From assembly GCA_947503145.1 (NCBI GenBank), contig CANNCP010000013.1:19925-83924 (forward strand): a stretch of 64,000 nt of DNA, read 5' to 3'. Below, piece by piece: positions 8,261 to 17,050 of the stretch. The notes under the pieces were generated by a model. It was not told the origin of the DNA and did no database searches. It was given only the letters and a program-made list of their open reading frames with translations. Within the stretch, counting starts at the first letter, position 1; each line of letters begins with the position of its first letter. The position numbers were made by a program, and so were the translations under genes. This DNA is from an uncultured Roseovarius sp. GTDB taxonomy: Bacteria > Pseudomonadota > Alphaproteobacteria > Rhodobacterales > Rhodobacteraceae.

Positions 8261-11200
8261 ATGGAAAACCGCTATCTGGAAGAATATGCGGGAGACCTGT
8301 GGGCCGGGTCTGCGGGGCGGGCATTGGGGTGTTGCATGGACTTACGGTTGAGGGATTATTTTGATGTCGGCACGCTGCAACGCGGTGAAGATTATGCGCA
8401 TCGCGGTCTGGTCGCGACGGTCGAGCCTCTGCCGGATGGGAGTATCCGCGGGCGTGTGTTGAATGGGCGCGGGGAAAGCTACCAACAGCGGATTACCCTG
8501 AGCAACAGCTTTGTGGACGGGATTTGCTCTTGCCCGGTGGGGCATAATTGCAAGCACGTGGTCGCTGTTTTGATGACATCGGCGGAACGCGATTCCAGCT
8601 CCCCGCAACTGGCAGCACCGGTGCGGGGTTGGCTGACCCGTGTCAAGCAGCAGCCGACAGCCCTAGTGCCGCCTGAGGCACGTCCCGAGGACTATCCGGA
8701 CAAGGTGAAGGAACGCCTGCTTTATGTCCTGATCCCGAATGAAACAAAAGTCAGGATCGACATTTACAAGGGCCGTATCAATGCTGCTGGCACGGGCCTG
8801 AACAAGGCGATCCGGCGCTATGATGCGCTGCATGCCCTGCGCAGCAACGCTGTGGCAAAATTCATCCGACCGACCGATCTGGAGCTTTTGTCTGCGCTGG
8901 CGCAGACCCAACTGTGGGAAACGCACTATAGCTACGGCCTGCCCGGTATGTTCAAGCCAAAGGGGCAGGATGCTTTGCCCCTGATCCGGCGCTTGTGCGG
9001 CACGGGTCGCTTCCTCCATGACAATTCTCCGGACGCGGAGTTGAGCTGGTCAGAAGCGTGTCCAAAGGCCAGACTGGCCTGGCGCATGGCGGCGGATGGC
9101 AGTCAGAGCCTGGGGTTTGAGGACGCAGACGGCATACAGTTGGAGTTGCGGGCGTTGGACGGGGCAGCGCTATGGGTGAACACCGCGCACGGTCAGATCG
9201 GGGCGCTGGCACAGCCGGTGCAGATTGAGGCGCTGCAGCTTGTCCAGAGCGCTCCCCAAGTCGCGCCCGATGAAGCGGCGGCCCTGGCTGCGGAGATGCC
9301 CGCCACGCTCGCTGGACTGGCCTTGCCGCCGCCGCATGTGGCGCGACAGAGACGGCGCGCGGCCCATAAACGCATCGCTCGTTTGACGCTTGGAGCGGAG
9401 AGCGCGCGTGACGGCTATAGGCGTTGGGACAGCGTTTCTGTCACTCTGCCAACACTGACATTGCGCTTTGTCTATGACGGGCAGGAGGTTTGGGAAGGCG
9501 ACGCCGACCCCCGGGTCGTTGAAAACAACGAGGTCGTAACGCTGACGCGCGATCATCAATGGGAAGCTGCTTGCGTCATCCGGCTGATGGATGCAGGGGC
9601 GATACCCGTTGACGAAATGGACTATCTTTTGCCGAGCGCTCGAATGCTGCAATGCGATTTCGTCTTCGCTGAGGAGGAGATGGGCGCGAACAGTATGCGC
9701 CTCCCGTCGTCGCGCGATGGTCTCGAGTTTGCGTTCCGGACGCTGCCCGGGTTGCGGACCGAAGGCTGGGAAATCATTGAAACATCAAAGTGGCCCTTCC
9801 GTTTGAGCGATGAAGCTGCCGCGCTGACGGTTGCAACACAGGCCGAGGCAGGCGACGCATTCCACGGCAACGACTGGTTCTCGCTGGGGTTTCAAGCCGA
9901 GATCGGCGGCAAGCCAGTGGATGTCGCGCCCCTGATCGCGGCCTTTCTTGAACAGGTGCGTGACGAATGGGACGCCGTGCCGGATGTCGACGTCCTGTCG
10001 CAGCATCTGTCCGATAAGCCGGTTTACCTGAACCGGGGCAAGGCGGGCTATGCCCCCCTGGACCTCAGTCCGCTGGCACCCCTACTCCATCTGGTGCTGA
10101 CGCATTATGCCGAGTTGGGCGCGCTGCACCCGTCGGATGCCGATGTCGCTCGGTTGGCAGAAAAGGCGCTGGCAGGCAGCTCGGTACACTTCGCCGATAA
10201 CGCCGGGATCATTCCGCTGGCTCGTAGCCTGAAGGCATTGGCCGAGGCCGAGAGTTTTGCTCCACCAAAGGGATTGCGCGCGCAGTTGCGCCCCTATCAG
10301 GCCTATGGTTCCGCCTGGATGGGCAGCTTGCTCGAAGCCGGTTTTGGCGGAGTTCTGGCGGATGATATGGGGCTGGGCAAGACAATTCAGGTGTTGGCCC
10401 TCTTGCAGGCACGTCGCGAAGCAGGAGCAGCTGGCCCGGCGCTTCTGATCGTACCGACCAGCCTGTTGCATGGCTGGCAGATGCAGTCCGCGCAATTCAC
10501 ACCGGATATTCGGCTCGTGGTCCTGCATGGCACAGGCCGGGCGGCGCTGCGCGACGAGGCTCTGCGCGCCGATCTGGTCGTCACCACCTATCCGTTGCTG
10601 GCGCGTGATCAAGACTGGCTGACAGCGACAGAGTGGCCTCTGGTGATCCTGGACGAAGCGCAAACCCTCAAGAACCCTGCGTCGCAAATGGCCAAGAGCC
10701 TGCGCAACATTCCTGCCAAGGGGCGGCTGGCGCTGACCGGCACGCCGCTGGAAAACTCGCTGCAAGACCTTTGGACACTGATCGACTGGGTGAATCCGGG
10801 TCTTCTGGGGTATAGAAAAGAGTTTCAGAAACTGTTTCGCACCCCGATCGAAAAGCATGGTGACGCGGTCGCACAATCGCGTCTCAACCGTCGGCTGCGC
10901 CCCTTCATGCTGCGTCGCACCAAGGAGCAGGTCGCAACCGAACTTCCTCCTAAGACCGAAATCCTGGAACGGGTGGAGCTGCCAAAGCCGCAGCAAGCGC
11001 TTTATGAAGCCGTACGCAGCACCATGGATGCCCGGGTGCGCGAGGCGATCAGCGCCCGTGGTCTGGCCGCAGCGCAGATTACCGTGCTCGATGCGCTGCT
11101 CAAGCTGCGGCAGGTGTGCTGCGACCCGGCGCTGGTCAAGACTGACGCGGCGCGCGCGGTGGCGGACAGCGCCAAACGCTCGCGATTGCGTGAATTGCTG

Positions 11201-11686
11201 GCCGAGCTGGTGGCCGAGGGTCGCCGCGTTCTGGTGTTTTCGCAATTCGTTGAAATGCTGCGTCTGATCGAAGCGGATCTGGCCGCCGCCGGCATCCCCC
11301 ATCTGACGTTGACGGGCCAGACGCAAAAGCGTGCCGATGTACTGGAAAGCTTCGCGAAAGGCACTGCGCCGGTTTTCCTGCTTAGCCTGAAAGCCGGTGG
11401 TCTTGGGCTGACCTTGACCGAGGCGGATACGGTGATCCTTTATGACCCATGGTGGAACCCAGCTGTGGAGCGTCAGGCCATGGACCGCACCCATCGCATA
11501 GGTCAGGACAAACCGGTATTCGTGCATCGTCTGGTCGCCGCAGGCACAGTAGAGGAAAAGATACTTGACATGCAGTCGCGCAAACAGGCGCTGGTCGACG
11601 CCTTGTTCGACAAGGATGGGGGACAGGCTGGCCCGTTGCTGGACGAGGCGATACTGCAAGATCTGTTTGCGCCGCTCGGGGTGTGA
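8261..11686 (+). CDS. SWIM zinc-finger SNF2-family DEAD/DEAH helicase
   Basis: 1141 aa from ATG 8261 (an alternative ATG is 8336; the upstream extension to 8039 overlaps the recombinase and is unlikely). A SWIM zinc finger CSC...CKH is at about residues 89-99. A large middle region of unknown role follows. The SNF2 ATPase core has Walker A DDMGLGKT near 701, motif II LDEAQTLKNP near 796, LTGTPLENSLQDLW near 826 and the C-terminal helicase motif DRTHRIGQ near 1076. Bacterial proteins of this build are DNA-dependent translocases; roles in repair or defence have been proposed for relatives, and none can be assigned here. It stands alone between two recombinase genes. Confidence 0.92.
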   Translation: MENRYLEEYAGDLWAGSAGRALGCCMDLRLRDYFDVGTLQRGEDYAHRGLVATVEPLPDGSIRGRVLNGRGESYQQRITLSNSFVDGICSCPVGHNCKHVVAVLMTSAERDSSSPQLAAPVRGWLTRVKQQPTALVPPEARPEDYPDKVKERLLYVLIPNETKVRIDIYKGRINAAGTGLNKAIRRYDALHALRSNAVAKFIRPTDLELLSALAQTQLWETHYSYGLPGMFKPKGQDALPLIRRLCGTGRFLHDNSPDAELSWSEACPKARLAWRMAADGSQSLGFEDADGIQLELRALDGAALWVNTAHGQIGALAQPVQIEALQLVQSAPQVAPDEAAALAAEMPATLAGLALPPPHVARQRRRAAHKRIARLTLGAESARDGYRRWDSVSVTLPTLTLRFVYDGQEVWEGDADPRVVENNEVVTLTRDHQWEAACVIRLMDAGAIPVDEMDYLLPSARMLQCDFVFAEEEMGANSMRLPSSRDGLEFAFRTLPGLRTEGWEIIETSKWPFRLSDEAAALTVATQAEAGDAFHGNDWFSLGFQAEIGGKPVDVAPLIAAFLEQVRDEWDAVPDVDVLSQHLSDKPVYLNRGKAGYAPLDLSPLAPLLHLVLTHYAELGALHPSDADVARLAEKALAGSSVHFADNAGIIPLARSLKALAEAESFAPPKGLRAQLRPYQAYGSAWMGSLLEAGFGGVLADDMGLGKTIQVLALLQARREAGAAGPALLIVPTSLLHGWQMQSAQFTPDIRLVVLHGTGRAALRDEALRADLVVTTYPLLARDQDWLTATEWPLVILDEAQTLKNPASQMAKSLRNIPAKGRLALTGTPLENSLQDLWTLIDWVNPGLLGYRKEFQKLFRTPIEKHGDAVAQSRLNRRLRPFMLRRTKEQVATELPPKTEILERVELPKPQQALYEAVRSTMDARVREAISARGLAAAQITVLDALLKLRQVCCDPALVKTDAARAVADSAKRSRLRELLAELVAEGRRVLVFSQFVEMLRLIEADLAAAGIPHLTLTGQTQKRADVLESFAKGTAPVFLLSLKAGGLGLTLTEADTVILYDPWWNPAVERQAMDRTHRIGQDKPVFVHRLVAAGTVEEKILDMQSRKQALVDALFDKDGGQAGPLLDEAILQDLFAPLGV

Positions 11687-11789
11687 CAGGGGCTCGCCGC
11701 CTAGACGTTGCGCCAAAGCATGCGAACGCGGCTCTTCCGGCTTGAGATGTTACCGACCATTTCTGGCAAACGCGCCGAAGGTCCGAAGA

Positions 11790-12884
11790 TTACAGCCCCG
11801 CAGCCTTGGTCAGGTTTACGCGGAACCGGTCGCGGCGACGCTGATAGCGGCGGGTCATTTCGGCTGAGGCGTGACCAAGATGCTTTTGGACGTAGCGCTC
11901 ATCGACTTCGGCAGAGCTCGCGAGACCGGCGCGCAAGGAATGGCCGGAAAACAGCGCCAGGCGCTCTTTTTCGGACAGTTCGGATCGGATGCCGGCGTCG
12001 AGGACCGTGCGCTTGATCAGTCGTGCGACATGTTTGTCGTTCAGGCGTGTTTCAGATGCGCACTTGCCATCCCGCGAGGTGCCGACGAAGACAGGGCCGA
12101 AGTCGATCTTTGCAAAGTGCAGCCATTGTTCCAGCGCCTGGACCGGGCAGGTTTGATCGCTGGAGCCGCGGCCAATCTCGACCTCGCGCCAGCCGGTCTT
12201 CGCGTTGAGCGTGAGCAGGGCGCCTTTGTCGAAGATCTCAATCCAGCCACCAGAATCCGGCGTGTCGTCCTTGTGCACGTCGAGGCTGACGATTTCGGAT
12301 CGGCGCAGACCCCCCGCGTATCCCAACAGCAGGATCGTGCGGTCCCGCAACCCACGCAGATCGAAGGGAAGGCTGCCCACCATAGCGAGTATATCGTCGG
12401 CCATGATTGCTTCTTTCCGAACCGGCGGTCGCGCGTGCCTGCGCTTGATCCCGGCAAGCACGGAGGCGATGTGGCGGTTCTTACGATCAAGGGTGAAGCC
12501 GCGCTGAGTGTAGTTCCAGCCAAGGCCAGAAAGACGGCGATCGATTGTCGAGACTGAGAGGGCAGGGGCCTTTCCCGTGGGTGCCGCCAGGTTGGCGAGG
12601 TAGAGCCCGATCATCTCGGGTGAAGGCGGCAAAGGGTCCGTTCCCTTCAGTCTGCACCAGCGGGTAAAGTGCGCCCAGTCTTTCGCATAGGCCTTCAGGG
12701 TATTCTCAGAGGCCGCCTGCTTTGCATAGCTGCGTGCGGTTTCTACCAGCTGATCGACGGTGCCTGAACCAGCCACATGCGAGGGCAAGGTGATGCTATC
12801 ACTTTTCTCTTGATCGCCCTCGCCGACGCAAGCATCAAGTTTGTCAGAGGGCGTTGACGTCGATTTCTCGATCTCTGTGTCCAT
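11790..12884 (-). CDS. Tyrosine recombinase/integrase
   Basis: 364 aa. An N-terminal SAM-like core-binding domain (NTLKAYAKDWAHFTRWC, about 61-77) precedes the catalytic domain. The full catalytic set is visible: R194 in GGLRRSE, H315-x-x-R318 in GHSLRAG, H338 in LGHAS and nucleophile Y347 in MTRRYQ. It could act as an integrase or a dimer-resolution enzyme for the plasmid. It is transcribed leftward and divergent from the DUF1403 gene. The 158-bp gap at 12885-13042 shows no clear attachment site. The family call is firm; the substrate is unknown. Confidence 0.93.
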   Translation of the reverse strand: MDTEIEKSTSTPSDKLDACVGEGDQEKSDSITLPSHVAGSGTVDQLVETARSYAKQAASENTLKAYAKDWAHFTRWCRLKGTDPLPPSPEMIGLYLANLAAPTGKAPALSVSTIDRRLSGLGWNYTQRGFTLDRKNRHIASVLAGIKRRHARPPVRKEAIMADDILAMVGSLPFDLRGLRDRTILLLGYAGGLRRSEIVSLDVHKDDTPDSGGWIEIFDKGALLTLNAKTGWREVEIGRGSSDQTCPVQALEQWLHFAKIDFGPVFVGTSRDGKCASETRLNDKHVARLIKRTVLDAGIRSELSEKERLALFSGHSLRAGLASSAEVDERYVQKHLGHASAEMTRRYQRRRDRFRVNLTKAAGL

Positions 12885-13042
12885 TCTTTCCCCTTAATAT
12901 TCGCTGATTTTGAGACTGTGTAGCAGCATATTCCACCAAGTCCGATAAGGCAAGCTTATTGGACGTGATAGAGAACCGCAGGCTGGGGCGGTTTGGACAT
13001 CACATTGTGGACGAAAGCGCCGCAAGAGACTAGTGTTGTAGC

Positions 13043-13996
13043 ATGACATTTCAGGCCGCCAAAATCTCGAACGACTTGAATACCCTGCCGCAGCTACCCG
13101 GCTGGGTCACCTCCGGTCGTGCCGAAACCCTTGATACTGTGGGCTTTCGGTCGGGGGCGGCACTGACGGTGCTCGACCAGTTGATCGGTGACTCAAGGTA
13201 TGGCGTGCCGCTCAAGCTGCTTGCCAATCGGCTGGCCCTCAGCGCGGCGACGGCCACCTCGAAACTGGAAGGCCGCCTGGCGCGGGAGGCGGATATCCGC
13301 GACGCCTGGCACCTGACACCGCCGGGCGAGGCGCGGGGCCCCGACGGGGATCTGCTGGCCTTCTGGCGCGAGGCGGCGCAGCTGCGGGCAGGCGGGACGG
13401 GAGAGGTCGCCGACCTAGTTGGCGCAGACTTTACCGGGGAAGTGGGTGGCTGGCTCGATGCGGGGCAAGAACGTGCCCGGACCCACGGACCGCTGGCGGG
13501 ATGCGTGGCCGTCCTGCGTGCCGTTCTCCAGGTCGATGACCGGGCCGAACGCACCGCCTGCCTGCTCTCGGACATCGTGCTGGCTCGGGCGTTGAGATGG
13601 AAAGCGGTGCTGCCGGTTTCGGCGCAGCGGCTCACCAAGGGGATGCTGCGTGATCTGGCTGCGGCCGGGCAGGGGGGCGAGCCTGTGGTTCAGGCGCGGA
13701 TACTTGAGTCCATCGAAGAGACGATCCGGCTGGCGCGGGATCTGGCCCGCCGCGCGGACGCCCTCCGGTCGGTGGCCCCAAAACTTCGGGCGAAGGGATC
13801 CGCGGCAGCGGTCGACCTGTTCCTGACCGAAGATGCCGTGGCGCCGTCGACCATGCTATCGCCGATGATCCACGGGAGCAGCATTTTGATGACGGATCGC
13901 GCGGCACGGCGGTTCTGCGACCGGCTGGTGGAGCTGGGTGTCGCACGGGAACTGACCGGACGGCCGACGTTTCGGCTCTACGGGATCGTGCCATGA
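13043..13996 (+). CDS. DUF1403 family protein
   Basis: 317 aa, soluble, no signal peptide. It matches what I know of DUF1403, a family found on alphaproteobacterial plasmids next to an scpB-like gene: LPGWVTSGRAETLDTVGFRSGAAL near the N-terminus, then WREAAQLRAGG and a C-terminal winged-helix-like segment MTDRAARRFCDRLVELGVARELTGRPTFRLYGI. The stop overlaps the ScpB start by 4 bp (ATGA), so they are one operon. The biochemical role is unknown; a link to plasmid segregation or chromosome condensation is inferred only from its partner. Confidence 0.8.
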   Translation: MTFQAAKISNDLNTLPQLPGWVTSGRAETLDTVGFRSGAALTVLDQLIGDSRYGVPLKLLANRLALSAATATSKLEGRLAREADIRDAWHLTPPGEARGPDGDLLAFWREAAQLRAGGTGEVADLVGADFTGEVGGWLDAGQERARTHGPLAGCVAVLRAVLQVDDRAERTACLLSDIVLARALRWKAVLPVSAQRLTKGMLRDLAAAGQGGEPVVQARILESIEETIRLARDLARRADALRSVAPKLRAKGSAAAVDLFLTEDAVAPSTMLSPMIHGSSILMTDRAARRFCDRLVELGVARELTGRPTFRLYGIVP

Positions 13997-14601
13997 GTGT
14001 TGCGGGGAAACGAAACTCTGCAACAGGGCAGGGGGGCTCGGAACGCGGCGGTGATCTTGATCGAGAGCTCGAGGACCTTCCACAGGACCTGCGTTGGCGG
14101 GAATGGATGGGTCGGATCGAGGCGGTATTGTTCGCCAGCGCGTCACCGGTTGGTCGCGACGACCTGGCCCGCGTGGTGGGGCAGCGGGCCTCGGTCGAGA
14201 TGCTGATCGACGACATCCAGGCCGAGCTGACCAGCCGTCCCTATGAGTTGGCCCAGCTACCGGGTGGCTGGATGTTCCGCACGAGGACGCAGTTCTCCGA
14301 GGCGATCAAGGCGGCGGCTGATCTCGGGGAACAGTCACTCTTCACCGAGATGGAGATGGGGGTGCTCTGCGCCATCGCGTACCACCAGCCGATCGACCGG
14401 GCCGGCCTCGCCGACATCTTCGGTAAGGAGGTCAGCCGCGATTTGCTGGCCCGATTGCGGTTCAAGGATTTGATTGCAGCCGGACCGCGGTCGCCGCGAC
14501 CGGGCGCGCCGCATACATTCGTGACGACGGACACCTTCTTGATGACGTTCGATCTGCAGAGCTTGCGGGATCTGCCGGAGCTGGTACTGCCGCAACCTTG
14601 A
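13993..14601 (+). CDS. scpB: ScpB-like segregation/condensation protein
   Basis: 202 aa with the ScpB double winged-helix pattern: WMGRIEAVLFASASPVGRDDLARVVG (about 38-63), LTSRPYELAQLPGGWMFRTR (about 78-97) and MEMGVLCAIAYHQPIDRAGLADIFGKEVSRDLLARL (about 118-153). ScpB bridges ScpA and SMC in bacterial condensin. No smc or scpA lies nearby, so this plasmid copy either joins the chromosomal complex or has diverged. It is co-translated with DUF1403. Confidence 0.88.
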   Translation: MSVAGKRNSATGQGGSERGGDLDRELEDLPQDLRWREWMGRIEAVLFASASPVGRDDLARVVGQRASVEMLIDDIQAELTSRPYELAQLPGGWMFRTRTQFSEAIKAAADLGEQSLFTEMEMGVLCAIAYHQPIDRAGLADIFGKEVSRDLLARLRFKDLIAAGPRSPRPGAPHTFVTTDTFLMTFDLQSLRDLPELVLPQP

Positions 14602-14712
14602 TGTCCGAAATATGTCGTGCTCTTCGGACACGCGAAGCCGTCTGCTTTCAATCGGTCGGACCAGACATGAAGACCGACGTTATCAGAGCGGCAACACGAG
14701 TTCGAACGCTGT

Positions 14713-14739
14713 GAGGCATAGAATTGACTTCTATACCTC
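14713..14739. promoter_or_regulatory. Operator 1 upstream of fic-like gene
   Basis: GAGGCATAG (14713-14721) and CTATACCTC (14731-14739) form an inverted repeat with one mismatched pair and a 9-bp spacer. The spacer contains TTGACT (14724-14729), a plausible -35. The geometry is identical to the second dyad 44 bp downstream. Confidence 0.55.
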
Positions 14740-14756
14740 AAAAATGATCTATATGC

Positions 14757-14783
14757 GAGTTATAGAAAGGAACGCTATAACTC
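14757..14783. promoter_or_regulatory. Operator 2 abutting the fic-like start codon
   Basis: GAGTTATAG (14757-14765) and CTATAACTC (14775-14783) are perfect 9-bp arms with a 9-bp spacer, and the ATG follows directly at 14784. The spacing from operator 1 is 44 bp, about four helical turns. Autorepression by the C-terminal winged helix of the Fic protein is inferred. Confidence 0.6.
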
Positions 14784-15899
14784 ATGGCATGGAACTGGCA
14801 GATATCCGGTTGGCCGTATTTCCGGTATGACGAAGAAGCACTGGCACCGCTCGAGCAGCGATTTCTGATGTCGTCGGGCGAAGTCCTGGGGGCTGTCCAC
14901 CATGTGAATCCGTCCGAGCGTGATCAACTCCGCATCGATCTGCTGAGCGATGAAGCCATGAAGACCAGTGCCATCGAGGGCGAGATGCTGGACCGGCGCA
15001 GCGTACAATCCTCACTGCGCCGGCACCTTGGATTGGAACCTGACAGCTATCCCAACAAACCTCGCGAGCAGGGGGTAGCCGAGATGATGGTCGATGTTTA
15101 CTCGACCTATGCCGAGCCGCTCGAGCATGGCACACTCTTTCGGTGGCATGAGATGCTTCTGGCCTTCGACAAACGGTTGGAAGCCGTCGGGTCATACCGG
15201 CAGCACAAGGATGCCATGCAGATCGTCTCGGGTCGTCTTGATCGCCCTGTCGTGCATTTTGAGGCCCCGCCATCGGCGCAGGTTCCGGATGAGATGGACC
15301 GATACGTCGACTGGTTCAATCGGACCGGGCCGGGTGCCGAAGAATCGTTGCCAGCATTGACGCATGCGGGCCTGAGCCATCTCTACTTCGAAAGCATCCA
15401 CCCGTTTGAGGACGGGAATGGCCGCCTTGGTCGGGCCCTGGCCGAAAAGTCCCTGGCTCAGAATATTGGGCAGCCCAGCCTCATCGCGCTCGCCTTCACC
15501 ATCGAGCGTAAGCGGAAGGACTACTACGATCAGCTTGAGCGGCACCAGAAGACGCTGGATGTCACGCCTTGGCTGGTGTGGTTTGCAGAGGCCGTTCTGG
15601 AAGCGCAGCAGGTCACTTTGGACCGCGTGGGCTTTTTCATTGCCAAGGCACATTTCTACGACCGGCATCGCGACCAGCTGAACGAACGGCAGGCCAAGGT
15701 GATAGAGCGTATGTTCCGCGAAGGGCCAGATGGCTTCGAGGGTGGTCTGAGCGCCGAGAATTATATTTCGATCACCGGGACATCGCGTGCGACTGCTACA
15801 AGGGACCTGCAAGAACTTGTCGAGATTGGAGCCCTCACGCGCACTGGCGAACGCCGATACACGCGTTACTGGCTGAGGCTTGAAGAGTTGCGCGGGTAG
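14784..15899 (+). CDS. Fic family AMPylase with DUF4172 N-terminus and winged-helix C-terminus
   Basis: 371 aa. The N-terminus WNWQISGWPYFRYD is the DUF4172 signature. A class II inhibitory helix TSAIEGE is at about 61-67, where the Glu blocks ATP binding. The complete Fic motif HPFEDGNGRLGR is at about 206-217, with catalytic His206. The last 60 residues (SAENYISITGTSRATATRDLQELVEIGALTR) look like a winged helix that could bind DNA. Fic enzymes transfer AMP or related moieties to target proteins. All key residues are intact. The gene stands alone behind two matching operators. The best ATG is immediately after operator 2; the nearest Shine-Dalgarno-like AAAGG is about 14 bases away, which is long. 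Confidence 0.9.
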   Translation: MAWNWQISGWPYFRYDEEALAPLEQRFLMSSGEVLGAVHHVNPSERDQLRIDLLSDEAMKTSAIEGEMLDRRSVQSSLRRHLGLEPDSYPNKPREQGVAEMMVDVYSTYAEPLEHGTLFRWHEMLLAFDKRLEAVGSYRQHKDAMQIVSGRLDRPVVHFEAPPSAQVPDEMDRYVDWFNRTGPGAEESLPALTHAGLSHLYFESIHPFEDGNGRLGRALAEKSLAQNIGQPSLIALAFTIERKRKDYYDQLERHQKTLDVTPWLVWFAEAVLEAQQVTLDRVGFFIAKAHFYDRHRDQLNERQAKVIERMFREGPDGFEGGLSAENYISITGTSRATATRDLQELVEIGALTRTGERRYTRYWLRLEELRG

Positions 15900-15979
15900 T
15901 GAGCTACCCCCCGAAATTCGGACACTGACATAAGCTACGATTTGCAGTCTGCTGATCTTCGACGAGAAGGAGATCAGAG

Positions 15980-16273
15980 ATGTCGAAACGCAAGCAGCAC
16001 GTGCCCGAGTTCAAGGCGAAGGTGGCGCTGGAAGCCCTCAAGGGTGAAGAGACGGCGGCAGAGTTGGCGAGCCGGTTCGGAGTGCATCCGACGATGATCC
16101 ATCAATGTAAGCGAGCCCTGCTCGAAGGCGCGTCCGGCGTGTTCGAGCGCGGAGGCCGCAGGAAACCCGAGATCGGCGAGGAGCAGGTGAAGCAGCTCCA
16201 CGCCAAGATCGGGGAGCTGGCGGTAGCCAACTCTTTTTTGGAACGAAAGCTGAAGCCTTGGGGCGGAAAGTGA
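15980..16273 (+). CDS. IS3-family transposase OrfA
   Basis: 97 aa. HTH_Tnp_1 domain: KRKQHVPEFKAKVALEALKG, then TAAELASRFGVHPTMIHQCK, with a leucine-zipper-like tail QVKQLHAKIGELAVANSFLERKL. AAGGAG precedes the ATG. It normally makes the OrfAB fusion transposase by -1 frameshifting with orfB. With orfB truncated, the element cannot transpose by itself. Confidence 0.9.
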   Translation: MSKRKQHVPEFKAKVALEALKGEETAAELASRFGVHPTMIHQCKRALLEGASGVFERGGRRKPEIGEEQVKQLHAKIGELAVANSFLERKLKPWGGK

Positions 16274-16440
16274 GGCGTGGCATGATCGAGCCGAACCATC
16301 CGGATCTGTCGATTGGGCAGCAGTGCAAGCTGCTGTCGATCGCACGCTCATCCTATTACTACGAGCCGAAGGGAGAGACCGAACAGAACCTCGGCCTGAT
16401 GCGGCAGATCGACGAGCAGCAGTTCTTGGAGACGCCCTTT
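16258..16440 (+). pseudogene. IS3-family transposase OrfB, N-terminal fragment
   Basis: Overlaps orfA by 16 bp in another frame and reads MIEPNHPDLSIGQQCKLLSI, SSYYYEPKGE and LMRQIDEQQFLETPF, the standard start of IS3-family OrfB. The DDE catalytic domain is missing. The frame runs on a few codons into the IS21-like end and stops at 16453-16455. Confidence 0.85.
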
Positions 16441-16495
16441 GTCAATCGGCATTGAAGTTTGACCCCCTATCGGCGTCCAATATTGACCCCTTTGT
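16440..16495 (+). mobile_element. IS21-like terminal fragment
   Basis: Starts TGTCAATCGGCATTGAAG and contains two TTGACCCC units (16460-16467 and 16484-16491), the multiple-repeat end typical of IS21-family elements. It resembles the end at 63925 (TGTGAATCGGCATGCAAA). No istA or istB gene is present, so only a stub remains. Confidence 0.55.
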
Positions 16496-16527
16496 GCTGT
16501 GGACCCGTTTCGTGCTATGTTGCGCGG

Positions 16528-16905
16528 ATGGGCCACAGTAATCGACATTTTGTGCTTACGAAGATCGTGCGGAATTTCCGTTTTTTGATGGCAGCATTTC
16601 TGACAGCTATGTTGATTGCTGGAATAGCTCACACCGATGTCCATCAGACGGCTGATGTCGATCGGAATGGCACCAATCTGCTAGTGCATGCTCAGGATGT
16701 GGGTCCTGACAATCACGATGCCGTGGAATCGTCACACGATGCATCTTGTCCTTCACAATCTTTCTGTCACAATCAGCAGATGTTAAGTGCCGAGACTCTT
16801 GGGTCCAGACAGCCCCTGTTTAAGAGCTTCCGGCTCCCAATGCCGGACCCGTCTTTTGGCAGCAGCCAAATGGTTGCACTGGACATTCGCCCGCCGATCG
16901 CTTGA
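16528..16905 (+). CDS. Hypothetical small secreted or membrane-anchored protein
   Basis: 125 aa from ATG 16528; a longer reading from 16459 would start inside the IS remnant. A hydrophobic segment FLMAAFLTAMLIAGIAH (about 16-32) looks like a signal peptide. The rest is rich in His, Asp and Ser with two Cys (SCPSQSFCHNQQM). I do not recognise the family. His/Cys content and location at the head of a metal-resistance region hint at metal handling in the periplasm, but this is inference. Confidence 0.5.
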   Translation: MGHSNRHFVLTKIVRNFRFLMAAFLTAMLIAGIAHTDVHQTADVDRNGTNLLVHAQDVGPDNHDAVESSHDASCPSQSFCHNQQMLSAETLGSRQPLFKSFRLPMPDPSFGSSQMVALDIRPPIA

Positions 16906-16929
16906 CGATCCGGCGTTGGCCCGATTTTT

Positions 16930-16959
16930 TTGACAGGTTTTGGTTTCTGAGCCTGTAAT
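16930..16959 (+). promoter_or_regulatory. Sigma70-type promoter for the DUF5676-FabI-copA operon
   Basis: TTGACA (16930-16935), an 18-bp spacer and TGTAAT (16954-16959) give near-consensus -35 and -10 boxes 92 bp before the TTG start at 17051. All genes to 25828 are on the same strand with overlaps or short gaps, so this could drive the whole series. No CueR-type dyad is present in the spacer. Confidence 0.6.
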
Positions 16960-17050
16960 GATCTCCCTCTGACAACGTCTTGATATTGAGCCCGTGGAAA
17001 CACGGGGCCGTTCGCGCTTGCGCGACGTCAAGTTTCAAGGAGTGATTCAT

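Larger units (their letters stand above)
15900..16440 (+). mobile_element. IS3-family insertion sequence, 3' truncated
   Basis: Begins with a terminal-like sequence TGAGCTACCCCCCGAAATTC right after the fic stop and carries an intact orfA and the first part of orfB. Homology stops at 16440, where a different IS end begins. Only the left part of an element that is usually about 1.2 kb remains. Confidence 0.8.

Noticed and set aside
10082..11716. 544-codon open frame opposite the SNF2 helicase
   Set aside because: Antisense to conserved helicase motifs; no recognisable domain.
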